From Petrosia ficiformis (lineage: Eukaryota > Porifera > Demospongiae > Haplosclerida > Petrosiidae): 64,000 bases of DNA. Made by a program: the position numbers and the translations under genes. Positions 26,201 to 39,900 of this stretch are shown piece after piece. Every line of letters starts with the position of its first letter. The stretch's first letter is position 1. The notes under the pieces are model-generated. The model did not search any database. It was given only the letters and a program-made list of their open reading frames with translations, and had not been told where the DNA came from. The stretch lies in contig OX345642.1 of assembly GCA_947044365.1 (NCBI GenBank), positions 2,975,598-3,039,597 on the forward strand. The letters are read 5' to 3'.

Positions 26201-29200
26201 TGGAAGACAAACATTAGAACAAGCCGATTTACTTGTTGATATTATGGAAGATGAAGATCTTATAAACAACATATTTTGTCCAGGTATGATTATTGATAGT
26301 ACTGGATACTTTGCACTATTACTACACAATGGACCGCTTGTAGTTGAACTTCAGTCCTCAATGAATTCATATGAAACACAAGCTTTTATGTCACCTCCTG
26401 GAGGATCCTATTATTGTATAGGTGTTAATGTATGTTTAGATAGAAGGTCTCCAGTATATATAGGAATTCCACCATCTGCTCAGTCAGCAATACAAAATAT
26501 AAGCTTCATATCTGAATATGTAAATAAAGGATGGGACTTGACATTCCTTAGCACTATCATACGAAACCTGAATGCTCAAACAGCAGGAATGATAAGTAAG
26601 ATCAATTACTGGAATGGTGTCACTCCAGACTATAATCCACCTCTTCCAAGAGCTGATATATCTGTTAACATGGAAGCATCGGGTCAATTTGAATACGGTG
26701 ATACTTCTGTGGGTATAAAGTTTGGAGGGATTTACATATATCAATACACAACAAAAATGAATGAGGTAAATGAATAAAATTAGCTGTGTTAGTAGTAGTT
26801 ATGTAATATTACTGTTATTGTAGGAGACTATTGCTATAGCCGATGGAGACCATACAGTGACTATCAAAACTAAAATATTTGGTGAAGAAGAGAGCTTAGA
26901 ATTAGAAGAGATATCAAATTCAGCATTCATTTATCACCAGGGTAAGTCTTTCTATTACACATGATACTATACCTGTTTAAACAAATATGTATAATAGAAA
27001 ACATACCAAGTTGTACAACAGGAAATACTCCAGGAATCGCATGGAAATTAAAATACAGACCTCAACCAAATCAAGACTTCTACCTGAATCTCCTATCACT
27101 CCCATTTGATACACCAAACTGTCCTGTTGATGTATTTCTTAATCTGGATTCAAACCTAGACATGAATGGACTTAGTTTCTATTCCACATGTCTCATAATT
27201 AGATATAACAAACTCTTATTTGTGGATCTCACTCACAAGTTCTACATTCCTCTTGACAATGAGACACTTTGTACATCAGTCGATATGACCAATCAGTTTC
27301 CCAATTATCAGAGTTTCGGTTTGTTGATTCATTCAACATTTCCTTCAACACAATCAATGGATATTCCATTAGGTTCATTCTTTAGGCTTCTACCAGGTAG
27401 CGATAATACAGCAGTGTCATTTGGATTCTCAAGTTCTAGTGGCAGTAAAATGAGTCTTCTACATTCTGTTGACATTACTGTGTTAAGCACTACATTTAAT
27501 TCACAATTAGTACTACAAGATAGTGAACTATCATTCATGGGTTCAGCAGATATATTTGGAGATGTTATATATTTCACTCATATGATGGGTAGAGGTGACT
27601 CTCTCTCCACATGGAATGATCTTGATATAAACTTAATAGGATGGTTCCCACGAGAGAATGGTAAAATTCAAACCATTCTAGAAAATTCAGTTCATATTTA
27701 TCTTGGGCAGATTGCAGCTAGTGCAAGAGATAGATTGAATGAAGAAGTACAACAATTTCAACAGGCTGTAAGGAAGTTTAATGACACTGAAAAAGAGCTT
27801 GAAAGAAATTTGCAGTTATATAGAAATGCCTTAGAGGAGTATAACCAAGCTGTACAACAAGAAGAAGATGCTGAGAAAAGTTTAATATTAGCCCAGAATG
27901 CACTTGAAAATGAGACTACCGAATTGCAAAATGCAGAAATGACTTTGAACAATCTTTGTCGAATTGAGACATGTCCTTCAATGTGTGTTCCTATTTCCAT
28001 TAATCGTATTGTTTTTGAAGATGTCTTCGATAGTGTAATCGGTGAGTGTGATTCTGTGTGTACTGAAACAGAACGAGTGAGAGTTGCTCCTTTCAGTGTT
28101 TCCACAGTATCATGGAGATTTACAGAGGTATGTCGTACTCAACCAAGTATCTGTAATGGAAATCCTTGTGATCAGATCGTGTGTAGATACCTTTGTCTAT
28201 CATTTTTGGATGTGAAAACAGTGAACAACTTTCGTGTTATTACTGTTACGAATCCTTGTAAAGTACCATGTGAGACTCAGGTTTATAACAGAACAATTCA
28301 AAGGACAGAACAGGAGACCGATCCTTGTGGAAGATTAGTTCCTAACATTACCTGTACAAATAGAAACAATTTATGTGAACAGGAGAAAAGCAGAGTACTT
28401 AATCTCATTGAAAATGAACGAGAAGGATTAACAGAGCCAATTCGTCTTCGAAACAATGCACAACAAATGCTTATGCTAGCCCAGAATCAGGTTATTAGAG
28501 CAAGTCTAACTAGGAGTATTGCTGAACAAAATGTTGAAGTCACTCAAGTAGCATTTTCAACTGCAGAGGCATTGAAAACTAGTGCAGAGAATAATTATCA
28601 GAGTGTTGTCGATTCAATATCACAAGGTCTGGAGGCTTATGAATTAATGAACTCACAAAATCTCACTCTACATGGGATATTCAATATCATTAATATCACA
28701 TTCAATGTAAACCTGGGCATTCAAACACCAGTTGTATTTCCTATTGATGTACACTTTGAATCTTCTCAGTTCAATGAAGTATCAGTTATTAGCTTATTAT
28801 ACAACTTTCAAACCGGTTTTGATACACAGAAAGATTCTCTTAATGAAGATATCATCAAAATTTTATTTGGCTGTAGACAAAATTTAGATGACACAACTTG
28901 TAATGGTAGGTAGAGTGATCACTGTATTGAAATGTTGTTTAATTTATCATCTTGACCTTAGATGTTACAAACTGTGATGCACTCAATGGAAGATGTTCTC
29001 ATTTTTGTAACACTATTGATGGAAGTTACTTCTGTGCATGTCCAGTGGGTTATCAGTTAAAGGATGGTTACACATGTCAAGGTACATCAGCATAATTAAT
29101 ATTTTAAAAATGAAGTTATAATGTATTATATTATTTTATGTTGTGTAGATGTTTGTGTAGGATATAGAGACCAATTATCTCAAGGGAGTTATTTGCCCAT

Positions 29201-30872
29201 AAAGGCTGATTCACAATATGACGCAAGCCTTGCTTTGTGTCAGTTGCGTTGTGATAAAATTCTAAAAACTGATTGGTCAAACGCAACACAGCTGACGCAA
29301 AGATAGAATGAGATCCTATTCTTGCGTTACGTTGCATCTGACGACATTAAAAGAAGCACATCATTTTCACAATTCAACACACTTACTCAACGCAAGACCT
29401 TGCGTCATATTGTGAACCAGCCTCAACTAGAGCTATATGTATTTTATACCATGGTAACACAAAGGTATGCAATTAAATCACATTTGACATCACTGTTGTC
29501 AAGTCGAAACCATAGTACTATGCTAATTAGTGTTTACAGTAAAAATTGTGAAAATACAATTAGATAGTTTATGGGCATATATCTCCAGGGGTACATCAAA
29601 GGTTACCATGGTGATCACCTGCGTACTGTGGTATAAAATATAATTATCAGCAATTTTTAAACTGCTTTTTTCTAATCCTTCTTTCTATACGTATACGTAG
29701 CTATATGCTCTTTGCACTAGCTCCATTTTATATATATCCTCAATTTATCCTTAATTGTTTTTCATATTTATGATAAAAATGTCATAATCAAAAATTATAC
29801 TGTCCTTTTGTGTGTGCAAATCTCACACTGGTTCTCTTTATATTCAGATATCAATGAATGTGATCAACTCAATGCAGGATGTTCTCACTATTGTAATAAT
29901 ACTGATGGAAGTTACTATTGTTCATGTCCAGTGGGTTATGGTTTAATTGACCAACAGCTCTGTAGAGGTAAAGGTTGTGTTGTGCTAACATTTAACAATC
30001 TAGAACAAGATGTATTACTTAAATTATAGTATTACAACTTTCATGATTATAAAAGTGGGAAGGGGAATCCAGGTCTCCTTCATCCCTCCTCCTCTGTCTG
30101 AAACCCTGAACAGGATACATGCTTCTTTAGTGTCGCCATAGTAACATAATCCTTAATTAGTGAAAGAATATGATCATCCTTATTTGTCTTTAGTCTGACT
30201 ATTATATTTCACTATTTATATATAAATATTGATGAATGTTTGGAAGGTCTTCATAACTGTTCTAATGGAACAGAGATCTGTTTCAACACTTTTGGAAGCT
30301 TTGAATGTCAATGTATTACAGGATACATTAAAGAGAATGGAGTATGTAATGGTATGTGCAAATGAATATTAGAAGGAAATAAGTGTGTTCTAATCTCTGC
30401 ACTTTACTTAGATATCAATGAATGTAATGTACTCAATGGAGGTTGTTCACACTATTGTAATAATACTGATGGAAGTTACTATTGTTCATGTCCAGTGGGT
30501 TTTGAATTAGTTGATGAGGAATTGTGTAAAGATAAAAAATAATATAGCTAAATTAATACATAATTTTATCAAGGAAAAGAATTAAATATGATTGCTTTGT
30601 GGTGTCCAACATTCAGTAATTATGGCTGCCTTTATCATGCCTGACACACTTTTAAAGGGTCTTGTAGAACTTTAGGAATATATTTCAAGTAGAATGGCTA
30701 GCTATTAGTTCCAGTTTCTATTTAAGCCACAAGCAGCTTTCCTGCTGGTCTGTAGAGCTTGAGTGCATTGCATGTTCTATTACACACCACACCTATTAAT
30801 TGACTGAGCCTCCCAGAATGACACAACTTCCTTAACTACATATACAATGCATACTCACATAAGGGACACAAG

Positions 30873-30903
<31 letters not shown>

Positions 30904-33900
30904 TTATATATTATAGTTTGAACCCATGGGAAAACAATCACAGGGAAGGCCCTATGGGCCATAAAAATATGTGAATATTTGTTTGTCTTCATAATTTATG
31001 CCTTTCAATGAACTGTAGGGTTACATACAAGGGTTTTTCGTTGGGGAGGGAAATTGTGATTGCAATCCCAAATTCCTCCTTTCATCTTAAATACTGAGCA
31101 GGATACCTGCTTTTTTAATGTGTTGTCACTTTCCTTAATTAGTGAAAGAATGAGAATATATATTTGGTTTTATTCTGACTATAAATGTTTCACACTATTT
31201 ATAGATATTGAGGAATGTCTGGAAGGTCTTCATAACTGTTCTAAAAAAACAGAGATCTGTATTAACACTTTTGGAAGCTTTGAATGTCAATGTATTACAG
31301 GATACATGAAAGATAATGGAGTATGCAATGGTATGTAATTATTTGTCAATTATCCAGAAATGTTTTGGTATGTAAGTCAGTTGATGAATTGATAAAGAAA
31401 GATAATAAGATTTAGCATCCTTGATAAGAATGTTTCAGCCTAAGGTCTTCTTCAACTATATAAGTTACATAAATCAGTTTATGGAAGCATTTTAGTGATA
31501 ATGCAGCAAACGTAGGAAGAGAAAGGTAAAAGATGGATAATAATAATGTTGTAGTTTGACTATTCCAGGTACTTGATGGTGATGTCATGATCTGTTTTGA
31601 AAAGTTGTTCATGATCGCTATGGAAAGTGTTGGTTTCTTAAATAGCTCTTAGATTCTCCTTTCAATCATATGTAGTATGTAGTGCTACAGCTCTCTACTT
31701 TTCTTCACATATTTCATATGAAGCAGAATTCTGTCAATACAAAACTTTCTTTAACTCAAATATACATAATGTTCAAATAGAAATACAAATACCGATAATT
31801 TATTATTTTGAAAAATACCAATGTGAATCAAATATTTATCTAGCTTATGATGAACTTATCTTTTCCATTTTGCTTTTCTGACTGTAATTGTGTATTAATT
31901 TACCTTTGTGACTCCACAAAATTAATCGTATTAGCTATTAATTACGTTTTTGTTATACAACTCTCTATGTTGCATTACAGATATTGATGAATGTCTGGAG
32001 GGTCTTCATAATTGTTCTAATGAAACAGAGATCTGTGTGAACACTTTTGGAAGCTTTGAATGTCAATGTATTACAGGATACATGAAGGAGAATGGAGTGT
32101 GTACTGGTATGTACAAATTAATATAGAAGCCATGCATCACTTGAAGTTTTATCTCTTCATTTAGATATTAATGAATGTAATGTACTCAATGGTGGTTGTT
32201 CTCACTATTGTAATAATACTAATGGAAGTTACTATTGTTCATGTCCAGTGGGTTATGAACTAATTGACCAACAGTTCTGTAAAGGTAAGTGAAAATGTCA
32301 TATGTTTCCACGGGTATATATTTGTGTCACAATAATTAATGAAATTGTATCATTCCGACGGTGTCTGAATCAAATAATGGATGTGGCACATAAAAGAGTA
32401 CATGCACTGCAACAACAGTTTGGTAATTTAAACAATCAGCTGATTACCTCAATTGCATTTCAGACATATTACTTCTGAATTGAGGTTTTGAAGAGTAGAG
32501 CAGCTTAATGTATAAAGTTAATAAATTAGAATGTGTACATATTTAGTACATGTTACATGTATATACTTGCAGAGTTGCTCCCATAGGTGCAATGTAAAAA
32601 CAGAAATAGTATCTCCTTAACTGCTGATGTGAGTACTGTAGGCTGCTTTGTACCCTGATAAAGGCTAGAGTATCTAGTTGAAACATCGGTGGTCAAAACA
32701 AAACCTTTTGTTGTTAAAAGATAATACACTGTATGTCTAAATAAAACATTACAACAATACTTAAAGTTACAGATTCAAAACTGACTTACCCTTCAACACC
32801 TCAATACAGCATAAAAAAGGGATAATGACACACTGAAAGGTACAAAATATATGCAATCAATAATTTATTTCTTTGTTGTGACCACTATAGTTGATTTTCT
32901 TATGTCTAAAATCACACAACCTATTATAATTATTGCTTTTTTCACTCTTCTTAATTTTTTTTGAAATCGAAGGTTCTTGTATAATGAATTTCAGCTAAAA
33001 CAATTATACAAGAACCTTCGATTTCAAAAAAAGGAAGAAGAGTGAAAAAAGCAATAATTATTGATTGCATATATTTTGTACCTTTCAGTGTGTGATTATC
33101 ACCTAGTTAAAAGATCCTAATTAGGAAAATCAGTAACCATTTCTCCCATAATGAATATGTGTGTGTACCTTTACTTCTTTTAGATATCAATGAATGTAAT
33201 ATACTCAATGGAGGTTGTTCTACTATTGTAATAATACTGATGGAAGTTACTATTGTTCATGTCCAATGGGTTATGAATTAGTTGATCAAGAACTCTGTAA
33301 AGGCAAGTAGTATAGTATATTATGTTCTTGCATGAGAGAAATCATAACTTATTGATGTAAATGTATCTAGACTAGCATTATGGCAAGAGATGCACCAATG
33401 CTATTGGTAAGTGGCCAATACTACTCATTATGCGAAATATCAGTATTGGTAAAATTTGCCACAAACTTACCAATAACTCCACATGTACATTATGAAAACT
33501 ATGTGATGTCATGTGCCAATTGTCGAGTTGCTTGAGTGTTAAAATTGAAGTGAAAGAAAGCAGAGAAGTTAAAGGTTTGAGATTGCATTTACTTTGCAGG
33601 AAGATACCAGGTTTGGTTCATGTAATACCTGCAAGCATAATAACTAACTGTTACTGATATATCTAATTTGAATTTCTGAATTTTAGTTACCTTCAAAATA
33701 CAAATGATTAATATTTAAATATTTAAATATTAGTACTACAGCACAAACAAGGAATATCGGTATCGGCAGATACTTATTTAGTATTATTTACTATCAGTAT
33801 ATTGGTGAAATTTGATATCAATACATCTCTAATTATGACTTTAATGGCATTATGCATACTTATTTAATGTATTAAATCGGTATAACTTCATTTTGGCCAT

Positions 33901-36900
33901 TTTGATTTACTATATAGAGATTGATGAGTGTCTGGAGGGTCTTCATAACTGTTTCAATAGAACCGAAATCTGTTTCAACACTGTTGGAAGCTTTGAATGT
34001 CTGTGTCTTAGAGGATACAGGAAGAAAAGTGGGATGTGTAATGGTATGTGACTTGTCAGATGTCTATAGAAATGTTGTTTTTTTACGGCCCACAACCTGT
34101 AGCCATACCTTTCTGCTATATATATATATTCTTGTGTGACATACATATTGTATATGTATGTAGTTAAGGAAGTTGCATCAATCTGGGGGGCTCAGACAAT
34201 TAATGGGCATGATGCATAAAAGAATGTGTGCTTGAGCTCTACAGACCAGCAGGAAGAAAGCTGCTTGCAGGTTTTGTAGAAGCTGGGACTTATAGTTGTT
34301 CTATATAGCTGAAATGATATTCCTAAAGCTCTACAAGAAACTTAGAGTAAGAAAAGTGTATAATCACTATAATAGATTCAGGCGTGAGAAAGTCAGCCAT
34401 TATTACAACACAATACAATCACAGGGATAATTGTTTCTCCTTATGTCTTATTAATTTTTGGTATATAAATAAGGATTACATTTGAAGAAAGAACACCAGG
34501 AACAAAGAGAAAATAGGAACTGTAGACAATGGATTTCATATACAGAGAAGAATATGCAATCAAAATACATTCTCTTTCTGTAAATGCCTCTCCTCTGCTC
34601 CTGGCTAGCTTCCCATTTTCCTATTCTGAATATTCTCTCTGTATTGAATTCTTATCTATTTACCATTCTTCAATTATTATGCTTGTAAATATTCTGGGTG
34701 TTTTTAATATGATTTTGGCATTACAGATGTTGATGAATGTTTGGAAGGATTTCATAACTGTTCTAATGGAACAGAGATCTGTATTAACATTATTTGAGTT
34801 GGTTGTACTTTCGTTCCTTTCATTTCATTAGATATCAATGAATGTGATGTACTCAATGGAGGTTGTTCTCACTATTGTAATAATACTGATGGAAGTTACT
34901 ATTGTTCATGTCCAGTGGGTTATGAATTAGTTGACCAAGAACTCTGTAAAGGCAAGTATAATTTATGTTCTCACATCAAAACTTAATAATATATGTTTAT
35001 TTACAGTATAGATCTAGCATTTTGACTTTAATTGTACACTGGTTTTTTGAAAAATTGAATTTTTCTGTAGCTGATCTTATTATTTTTGTTTCTCATTTCA
35101 TTAGATATCAATGAATGTAATGTACTCAATGGAGGATGTTCTCACTATTGTAATAATACTGATGGAAGTTATTATTGTTCATGTCCAGTGGGTTATGAAT
35201 TAGTTGATCAGGAACTGTGTAATGGTGAGTATAGCTAAATGCATAATAATAATTGTATCAGGGAAAATAATTATATTTATGCAGAATAATCTAGAATGAG
35301 ATGTATTATTTTAAATTAGTATATGTATTATAATTTTCAGGATTATAGAAGTGGGAGGAGGGATCCCAGGTCTCCTCTCTCCCTCCTCCTCTGTGTGAAA
35401 CACTGAACAGGATACCTGCTTTTTTAATGTGTTCTCACTCTTTACATAATCCTTAATTAGTTGAAGATAATTATTTGGCTTTATTCTGATTATTATATTT
35501 CACACTATTTATAGATATTAATGAATGTCTGGAAGGTCTTCATAATTGTTCTAATGCAACAGAGATCTGTATTAACACTTCTGGAAGCTTTGAATGTCAA
35601 TGTATTACAGGATACATGAAAGATAATGGAGTGTGTAATGGTATGGAATTTGTCATTTATCTCAAAAGTTTTGAAGTGTTTGTACTTTTGTCCCTTTACT
35701 TCTATTAGATATCAATGAATGTAATGTACTCAATGGAGGATGTTCTCATTATTGTAATAATACTGATAGAAGTTATTATTGTTCGTGTCCAGTGGGTTAT
35801 GAATTAACTGACCAACAGCTCTGTAAAGGCAAGTTGAATGCACAATTTTCATCAAAATTAGTATAATTAATAGATGACGTGCATGTATTTAGAATAGTTT
35901 ATGGTTTAATTTTTACAATGAAGTGGTAAGAAAATGGAAGGGTATTATAATTTCTCGAGTGATGTCCAGTATTGCCACCAAAGACTAAGATCACTTTGAT
36001 ACTGATTGAACCCTAACCACAAGGGAACCCTAACCCTAACCTAAATGAACCACATAATGATATTCATGAGATTTTGATGGCAATGTTGGACATTAATGAA
36101 TTTCTCTTATGTTTCCTGCTTTTACATTTATTTTATTAGATATCAATGAATGTAATGAACTCAATGGAGGATGTTCTCACTATTGTAATAATACTGATGG
36201 AAGTTACTATTGTTCATGTCCAGTAGGCTATGAATTAATTGATCAAAAACTCTGTAAAGGCAAGTAAAAGTGAACTGTATTATAATTGACGTGTATTCAG
36301 ATGATATGGAAGCAACATGAGAAATTAAATTAATACAATGGTTTTCTATTAGCTATGCATATAAAATCTAAAAAGTTAATTCTTTGTACTTCACAGATAT
36401 CAATGAATGTCTAAAAGGTCTTCATAATTGCTTTAATGAAACAGAAATTTGTGTAAATTTGATTGGAGGATTTGAGTGTCAATGCAGTACAGGACATGCA
36501 AGAGAGAATGGAGTGTGTGACGGTATGTGATATGTGACAATATGTGATGTATTGTCAATGTCTATCATTATATTTGTCATTACTATTCTTGGAGATTTTA
36601 TGGTTCGCAGGCTCGTCCCTATGATTGCTTTTCCACAGGTTCAATTTATGTTTATATATACTGTTGTGTCACATACGTAGTTAAGTAAGTTGCATCATTA
36701 CAAGGGGGGGTCAGTCTATCAATGTGCGTAATTGAACACATGCTCAAGCACTACAAACCAGCAGGAAGAAAGCTAGTTGCAGCTCATATAGAAACTAAAA
36801 CTAATAGCTGTTCTATCTGAAATATATTCCTATAGTTCTACAAAATCCTTTAACAGGTAAGAAGAGTAGATAATAATAATAACTATAGTTGGCTTAGTCT

Positions 36901-39900
36901 TGCGTAACCAGGTTGTGCTGCAAGCATGAGGAAGTCAGCCGTGATTACTGAATGTTGGACACCACAAAGCAATCATAAGGATACATTTTCTCCATTATAT
37001 CTTTGTTTTGAATGTTAATAGTAATAAAATATGGCATGAGAACATTTCTACATAATTGTTATAGTATATAAACTACATATTATGCTTTTACTTTGCTTGA
37101 GATGCTAGCATAAAGCAATGCTTTTGCCTTGTAAATGTTGCTTAGTGTTGTTATGTTACTTATATCTGAGTGTGTACCTATAGTCATATGTCTTGAAATT
37201 ACTCGTTTCTGTTTGTGTTTAGATATTAATGAATGTGATGTACTCAATGGAGGTTGTTCTCATTATTGTAATAATACTGATGGAAGTTACTATTGTTCAT
37301 GTCCAGTGGGTTATGATTTAATTAATAAACTATTCTGTGAAGGTAAGTATAGCTGATTCTGACCTGTAAGCTAAACTCATATAAAAAGTATATAGAACAT
37401 GGTTCTATTATAAGTATCCATCACTTAAACTGTGCACTTTAATAATTATAATTCATATCCCAGATATTGATGAGTGCTCAAACAATTCCCTTAATGACTG
37501 TGATGGTATTTGTATAAACACTTTCGGAAATTTCATGTGTCAATGTAGAGATGGCTATGAACTTATAAATAATAGCTGCATTGGTGAGTCCTTTATTATT
37601 ATTACTGTATGAGTCATATTAGGAATGCAGGCTGTATATATTCTTAATTTTTATTGTTGTTTAGTACAAGAATGTATTGAAGTACTGACCTCTCCATCTA
37701 ATGGAACACTAGAGTGTAATTCCAGTGTACAAGTAACACATACAAGATGTAATACAAGTTGTGATATTGGATATGAAGTAGTTGGTTCAGCAGTTCGTAT
37801 ATGTCAACCTGATGGGAGTTGGTCTGGAGAGAGTGCTTACTGTCAACCATTGAGATGTCCTACTTTATTCCCTCCTATCAATGGATATGTTCAGCTTCCC
37901 TGTACACCATTATATGATTCTGAATGTATTGTGAGGTGTTTTGATGGGTTTGAGTTAGTGAGTGGTAATGGCTCAGTATATTGTGCTATTAATGAAAATG
38001 ATGAAGAAATGGTACAATGGACTGAATATGGTGTCTGTAATAGTAAGCGATTTCAGATCATCTATATACGTGTTGTCATACATTAATAATCATTCTTAAT
38101 ATTTGAATCAGATATTACATATTATGATTATTTTAAGGGAAGTTTTGTTGAATGGAACTTTAAGCCTTGATGACAGATATGGTTCAATCATGACCAATAT
38201 AACTTTCATTGCCTTTTACTTAAGACTCCATTTAATTATTCTATGGGGTTGGATTTATATTTATATATGTGTTTGTAGTTATTTCCAAGTTTGTAAGCAA
38301 TGGTATTTTCAAATTACTTGTACCACCTAGACCAAACCCACGAATTAATTCTATACTCCCTAAATTTTTAAGTTAAATTTCACGTTTACATAGAGAATGA
38401 TAGAGTATGCCAATTATCAATGCTCAAAACCACCAGAAGTAGACATACTAGTATTAGTAAACAGCCAAGTTTATTAATAGCTACAGAAGTAAACATAGAT
38501 ACATGAACAATTATGTCTGTGTAATTCCCAGCATACCTTGTTCCACACTATGATTAAATATATGTGGAAAGCAATGCCTTGCAGGCCATATAATTATATA
38601 AATGGAGTATAAGCCAACTCACTATGTGATATGACTTTCCAAGCTTCAAAACAATCTATTTCTTCCTATTGTGTTTCGTTGGTCAAATTGAATATTTATA
38701 GTTATTGTTCTAATGTGATATATACATTGCAATCTTCAGTGAGTGTGTAGGCTAGATTCTAATATAAACATGCAATTAATAGCACCTATTCGCTTACCAT
38801 CTGTCATCACAGGAATGAAAATCATCTTGTTGAGATATCAATTGTAACTGGAAAAGCCTTTTTTTCTAATGTTGTAGTGATTGGTGCATGGTAGTGCTAA
38901 TCATAGAATTAGGAATGAATCTATGTTTGAAATTCTAGCATTCATTTAATAATTATAAATTTCCATCATAATGGTTTACCATATCAGATGTTTCAGACCT
39001 TAATTTAGCCTATGGCATGTGAAAAAAACTAACTCACACTGAGAAACAAAAGCGTTCAATATATCATTATGGGATGGCTCACCACCACCTATATTTAAGA
39101 TTAACAAGATATTTTTTCAATTACATTTTCGTTGTATCACTAATGAAACTAGAGGCAAAAAGTAAATACAAAATGTAATGTGATACATATAAGAATGATA
39201 GGTGATGAAATACACAAAATATCACTTCCAATATCAGCAGCCCATGATTAAAAAGTACAGGAAGAGAGGTAGGAGTGTGAAACGACCACGCACTTGATTG
39301 AAACGCCTGATAGAGCTGTTGGGTGTGTGTGTTACAAACTAATTGTTATTCATTATTGTTAGTAAAATTAATTGTAATCACTTGGGTGTGACCACACGTG
39401 AGTTGGCATGCTGAAAATACGACACGTCGTAGTCCTCGTATAGCTGCTCTTCAAGCAAATCATTCCCCCTTTGAATAATGCTTGTGTAAATCAAGAAACA
39501 ACAGTATCATATCCATAATGTACTGTTTCAGCAGTTCTTTTGAATTTGAGCACACATCCAAGGTCCTGTCCTGTTCTTTCACCATATTTCATATAATTGT
39601 CTTCACAATATCTTCATATTTATCCATTTCCATCATCTGGATCATTTCCTACTTACTGGCAACAGAGAGCTTAGTCTTGACTGTGCGCTTAGCAGCCAAG
39701 CCAACTCCCGCGTGTTCACACCCAAGTGATTATAATTATTAATAATAATGAATAACAATTATACATTTAAATATTAACACAACTCCCGACAGCTCAATCA
39801 GGCATTTTAATCAAGTGCATAGTCGTTTCACACTCCTACCTCTCTTTAATTATGGGCTCCTGCCACTATCTCTTGCAGCCTGTGTTTGGATTTGTGGGAT

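Noticed and set aside
36007..36043. Interstitial telomere repeat (ccctaa units)
   Set aside because: Only about three imperfect units are present, too few to be more than chance.
3959..37583. CRISPR-like array, suggested by many regularly sized repeats
   Set aside because: The repeats are 93-126-nt EGF exons with splice sites and variable introns, in a eukaryotic gene.
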